Assembly (NCBI GenBank): GCA_017433125.1
Contig: JAFRHT010000135.1
Location: 1-43,818, forward strand
DNA from: Solobacterium sp.
GTDB taxonomy: Bacteria; Bacillota_I; Bacilli_A; Erysipelotrichales; Erysipelotrichaceae
Direction of reading: 5' to 3'
DNA: 43,818 nt
Shown in pieces: positions 41,385-43,818 of this stretch. The notes beneath the pieces were generated by a model. The model did no database searches. It saw nothing but the letters and a program-made list of their open reading frames with translations, and was not told the origin of the DNA. A program made the translations under genes and the position numbers. Positions within the stretch are counted from its first letter, which is position 1. Every line of letters begins with the position of its first letter.

Positions 41385-42389
41385 TTATTGGCTGACAATG
41401 TCGATAATTCCCTGAATGATTTCAGGATTCGGATAACCCTTCTGGTCTTTGCCGTTAATGCCGTACAGCATGGCAAGCATGAAGTTGTCTGCCATGCATT
41501 CCTCAGGATCAATGACATACCCGGTGTTGGTGCCAAAGACTTCATCAAAGTTCGCTGCCTGTTCCGGCGTGTAATATACGTCGGTCCCGTCTGTCGGGAT
41601 CAGTGCCGTCGTGCCGCAGGAGAAAAAATCCGACTGCGCCTCTTCATATTTCATCGTCGTGACAAAAGCGGTGAAGCAGTCAATATCCCTGCCGTCAATG
41701 CTGAAGGTTGCAAAAGAATCATGGTGTTCCACATCCGGATTACTTATGTAATACTCCCGCACACCGGGCGGCAGTTCAAAATCGGAATCAGTGACGGTGA
41801 AATGAATGAGGCTGTACATCTGTGACCGGAAATCAGGATTGCACCTGGTCAGGCAATGAAACAGTTCGTGCCATAACAGTTCATCCGCATAATTGCCAAC
41901 GCCCGGAACGAAATGCAGCAGGCTGTATACCATGATGACTTTGGAGTTCAGATAAATCTGTGTGCCGTGTGTATAGCCGGAAGCGCCTGCCTCCGTTTCC
42001 ATGTCAGTCTTTATGAACACGATCTCATCAAGCGGCGGAAGTTCATAACCGTTCTTCTCAAGTGTCCGGGCCATTTTGGCCAGACGGCTGTCAATGAACA
42101 GTTTTTCCAGGAAAGAAAAACTCCTGACCTCCTGCCCGGCTGATACAAGCAGTTCATCGAGCGCGGCTCCGCTTTTCGCCATCCTGAAATCGATATCATT
42201 CTGAGAGAAATTTTCGTAATACGCACGGTTGGCAAGCAGCAGTTCACGGCCTTCTTCAGCGGAAGCGTAGTGATGGGAAATATTCCGGGCATTGATTTCT
42301 GTCACAACAGCGGAAAATACCGCCATGATCAGAATGACTGCGGCCAGAACCGGGAAGATTCTCTTTTTGGATTTTTGTTTCATCTGCAT
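41385..42389 (-). CDS. Membrane-anchored HExxH putative metallopeptidase
   Basis: 334 residues. Residues 11-30 (FPVLAAVILIMAVFSAVVT-like) form a signal anchor; the rest lies outside the cell. HELFH at 174-178 is the zinc and catalytic motif of gluzincin-like peptidases, inside LLWHELFHCLTR; Glu296 or Glu297 in DPEECMADNF is the likely third ligand. No named family recognised with certainty. Start uncertain (ATG 42389 or 42383); no strong ribosome-binding site is visible. Unlike typical secreted peptidases it has no signal cleavage site, so it is probably tethered. Substrate unknown. Confidence 0.78.
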   Translation of the reverse strand: MQMKQKSKKRIFPVLAAVILIMAVFSAVVTEINARNISHHYASAEEGRELLLANRAYYENFSQNDIDFRMAKSGAALDELLVSAGQEVRSFSFLEKLFIDSRLAKMARTLEKNGYELPPLDEIVFIKTDMETEAGASGYTHGTQIYLNSKVIMVYSLLHFVPGVGNYADELLWHELFHCLTRCNPDFRSQMYSLIHFTVTDSDFELPPGVREYYISNPDVEHHDSFATFSIDGRDIDCFTAFVTTMKYEEAQSDFFSCGTTALIPTDGTDVYYTPEQAANFDEVFGTNTGYVIDPEECMADNFMLAMLYGINGKDQKGYPNPEIIQGIIDIVSQ

Positions 42390-42420
42390 TCTTATTGAAT
42401 TCTGAATATTCTGTATCTTT

Positions 42421-42535
42421 TCAGGCGGGAATTGACTGGTCCGCGAATTTCTTCAGTTCCGTTTTTACCCGCTCCGGATCACTGCAGGATAATAACGCTA
42501 TCAGGCAGCTGAAACTGCGGCAGAATCCATGCAGG
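42421..42535 (-). pseudogene. Possible gene remnant in the MFS-metallopeptidase gap
   Basis: On the minus strand an open frame without ATG ends in TGA at 42421-42423 and reads ...FCRSFSCLIALLSCSDPERVKTELKKFADQSIPA. The amphipathic, protein-like C-terminal character suggests the tail of a lost gene. Could also be chance; about 45 codons only. Confidence 0.25.
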
Positions 42536-43681
42536 TCAGGCCCGGTGTCCGGGCTTCATGCATAAAAAGACAATCAGTGCGCCCAGGGCAGCCAGCAGGG
42601 CTGCAGTTACGCTCAGCGCCTGCACCGAAAGGGCATCAATGAGCCAGCCGCCGGCAAATGAACCGATGACCGTTGCCAGGGCCAAGGCCGATGTAAACAG
42701 GGACTGGCCGCGGACAGCATCTGCCGGCGCGATGACTTCGTTCACATAATAGACCGATGCCACCTGGATCATGCCCCAGCCGGTCAGCTGCATCACCATG
42801 GCGGCATAGTAGCCGGTCATGGACGAAGCCAGCGTGATGATCAGGGCCTTGAGAAAGAAGGAAAAGCCGCAGATCCGGACCCAGAACGAAGCCGGACGCT
42901 TCTGCAGAAACCGGGCAAAGAAGAACATGACCGGCAGTTCGAACAAGGCCGCTATGGACCCGCCTGTCCCGTAGGCCGCGCTGTCACCGCCCTTGCTCAG
43001 GACGATCTGGTAACCGTAGTTGCCCAGGAACACATGGCTGATATACAGGAACAGCACACCGCCAAGTACCAGCATGAATGACCGGTAGCGGGTCAGGAAC
43101 GGTGTATGTTCTGCTGTCTGTTTTTCCGGTTCAGCCGGGACAAACCCGGCGGCCGGGAACAGGTGCACAAAGACCGCCGTGCCGATAAAGGTCAGTACCG
43201 CCGACAGCACAGCCGCATCCGGTTTCCACCAGGCGCTCAGCCAGCCGATGATCGGGAAGATCACCGCGTAGCCCAATGAACCGACACCACGGGCAATGCC
43301 GAAGTCCGTGTCGGCGTTTTCCGCCGCCAGGGAGTTCACCAGCGGCGCGGCCAGCTGCAGAAGCCCGGCTGAAAGCCCGAACAGCATGCCGGCCGGAGGC
43401 TGCGGAATGACCAACAGGGCAATGCACAAGCCGGCACTGGCCAGGCACAGCAGAATGATGCAGGGCTTCAGGTACCGGTGCTGTGTGCGGTCCATCAGCC
43501 CGGCCAGCAGGGGCTGCACCAGCGCAGAAGCCAGCGAACAGATCCCCATGACAATGCCGATGCGGAAACTCGAAAGCCCGGCAGCCAGCAGATATGCGCT
43601 GGCATAGCCGAACATGGCGGCCCAGGCACTCCAGAAACAGGCCTGCAGCAGGGAATAAATCAGGGTGGCCCGATTTTTCAT
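42536..43681 (-). CDS. MFS transporter (MFS_1-like / nucleoside permease-like)
   Basis: 381 residues, twelve membrane helices. The first helix region FWSAWAAMFGYASAYLLAAGLSSFRIGIVMG and loop AGLMDRTQHRYLKP are those of LacY/NupG-like MFS members. Its ATG overlaps the stop of argH (ATGA on the minus strand), so it is co-transcribed and translationally coupled to arginine biosynthesis. GGAAAGCG precedes the start. Substrate unknown, perhaps an amino acid or nucleoside exported or imported with argH. Confidence 0.9.
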   Translation of the reverse strand: MKNRATLIYSLLQACFWSAWAAMFGYASAYLLAAGLSSFRIGIVMGICSLASALVQPLLAGLMDRTQHRYLKPCIILLCLASAGLCIALLVIPQPPAGMLFGLSAGLLQLAAPLVNSLAAENADTDFGIARGVGSLGYAVIFPIIGWLSAWWKPDAAVLSAVLTFIGTAVFVHLFPAAGFVPAEPEKQTAEHTPFLTRYRSFMLVLGGVLFLYISHVFLGNYGYQIVLSKGGDSAAYGTGGSIAALFELPVMFFFARFLQKRPASFWVRICGFSFFLKALIITLASSMTGYYAAMVMQLTGWGMIQVASVYYVNEVIAPADAVRGQSLFTSALALATVIGSFAGGWLIDALSVQALSVTAALLAALGALIVFLCMKPGHRA

Positions 43682-43818
43682 CGGACGCTTTCCAGCCAGG
43701 TACGGCCGACACTGATCTGCCGGCGGACTTCATCCGGGGCCGTGCCGCCGAACGAGTTTCTGGCATTGACGCACGCAGGAATACTGATGTCCCCGAGCAG
43801 TTCCTTTGTGATGCGCGG
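43678..43818 (-). CDS. argH: Argininosuccinate lyase, C-terminal end (partial)
   Basis: The last 46 codons on the minus strand, cut by the window edge. Reads PRITKELLGDISIPACVNARNSFGGTAPDEV and continues to RTWLESVR. The RxSxGGTAPxxVxxQI ending is that of argininosuccinate lyase, the last step of arginine synthesis. The upstream (5') part lies beyond 43818. Stop overlaps the MFS start. Confidence 0.8.
   Translation of the reverse strand, partial: PRITKELLGDISIPACVNARNSFGGTAPDEVRRQISVGRTWLESVR

Overview
The window looks like a chromosomal segment of an anaerobic, low-oxygen-adapted Firmicute, probably gut-associated and close to the Erysipelotrichia. This is inferred from gene content and signals, not from a database search. 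The grounds are strong AGGAGG ribosome-binding sites, extended -10 promoters, short U-tailed terminators, RNase M5, a rubrerythrin, a class of cysteine desulfidase/serine dehydratase found in anaerobes, and a glmS-type ribozyme. Base composition is moderately G+C rich except for one A/T-richer cassette at about 23.6-26.4 kb. No rRNA, tRNA, CRISPR array, insertion sequence or prophage gene was seen.

Layout. 0-3.5 kb: an ArsC/Spx-like protein, rubrerythrin, the RNA 2',3'-cyclic phosphodiesterase ThpR, and a pseudouridine catabolism pair (psuK-psuG). 3.5-5.4 kb: a complete-looking glmS ribozyme leader in front of nagB and a hexapeptide-repeat acyltransferase. This is the most striking item, because the ribozyme normally sits in front of the synthase glmS, not the deaminase nagB. 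5.5-6.8 kb: an XRE regulator and a membrane-anchored protein that share one C-terminal domain, plus a tautomerase-like protein. 6.9-10.8 kb: MarR regulator with a 1166-residue ABC ATPase/permease fusion containing three tandem extracytoplasmic repeats. 11-14.4 kb: GntR regulator, CyuA-like desulfidase and a dicarboxylate/amino-acid:cation symporter. 14.5-19.4 kb: malic enzyme divergent from a LysR regulator, then an M20 peptidase and a YfcC-type carrier. 19.7-23.6 kb: an unknown membrane protein, then a pyrG-guaA operon behind a terminator in its leader. 23.6-26.4 kb: a TetR-controlled pair of membrane-anchored esterases, probably acquired. 26.5-32.4 kb: a ferredoxin-tailed aldo-keto reductase, an 830-residue adenosine-deaminase-like fusion protein of unknown role, a small membrane protein and a second M20 peptidase. 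32.6-37.6 kb: a TetR regulator, mnmE, then the tightly overlapped housekeeping run tatD-rnmV-rsmA-ispE. 37.6-43.8 kb: monoglyceride-lipase-like hydrolase, ABM-domain protein, two MFS carriers, cupin, sugar O-acetyltransferase, a membrane-anchored HExxH protein and the 3' end of argH at the right edge.

How it fits together. Several modules look like nutrient and metabolite responses: amino sugars (glmS ribozyme-nagB-acyltransferase), modified nucleosides (psuK-psuG), amino acids and peptides (cyuA plus symporter, M20 plus YfcC), and nucleotides (pyrG-guaA behind a candidate attenuator). The best candidates for something undescribed are the glmS ribozyme controlling nagB, the ADA-like fusion protein at 27.8-30.3 kb, and the XRE/membrane protein pair with a shared sensor-like domain.
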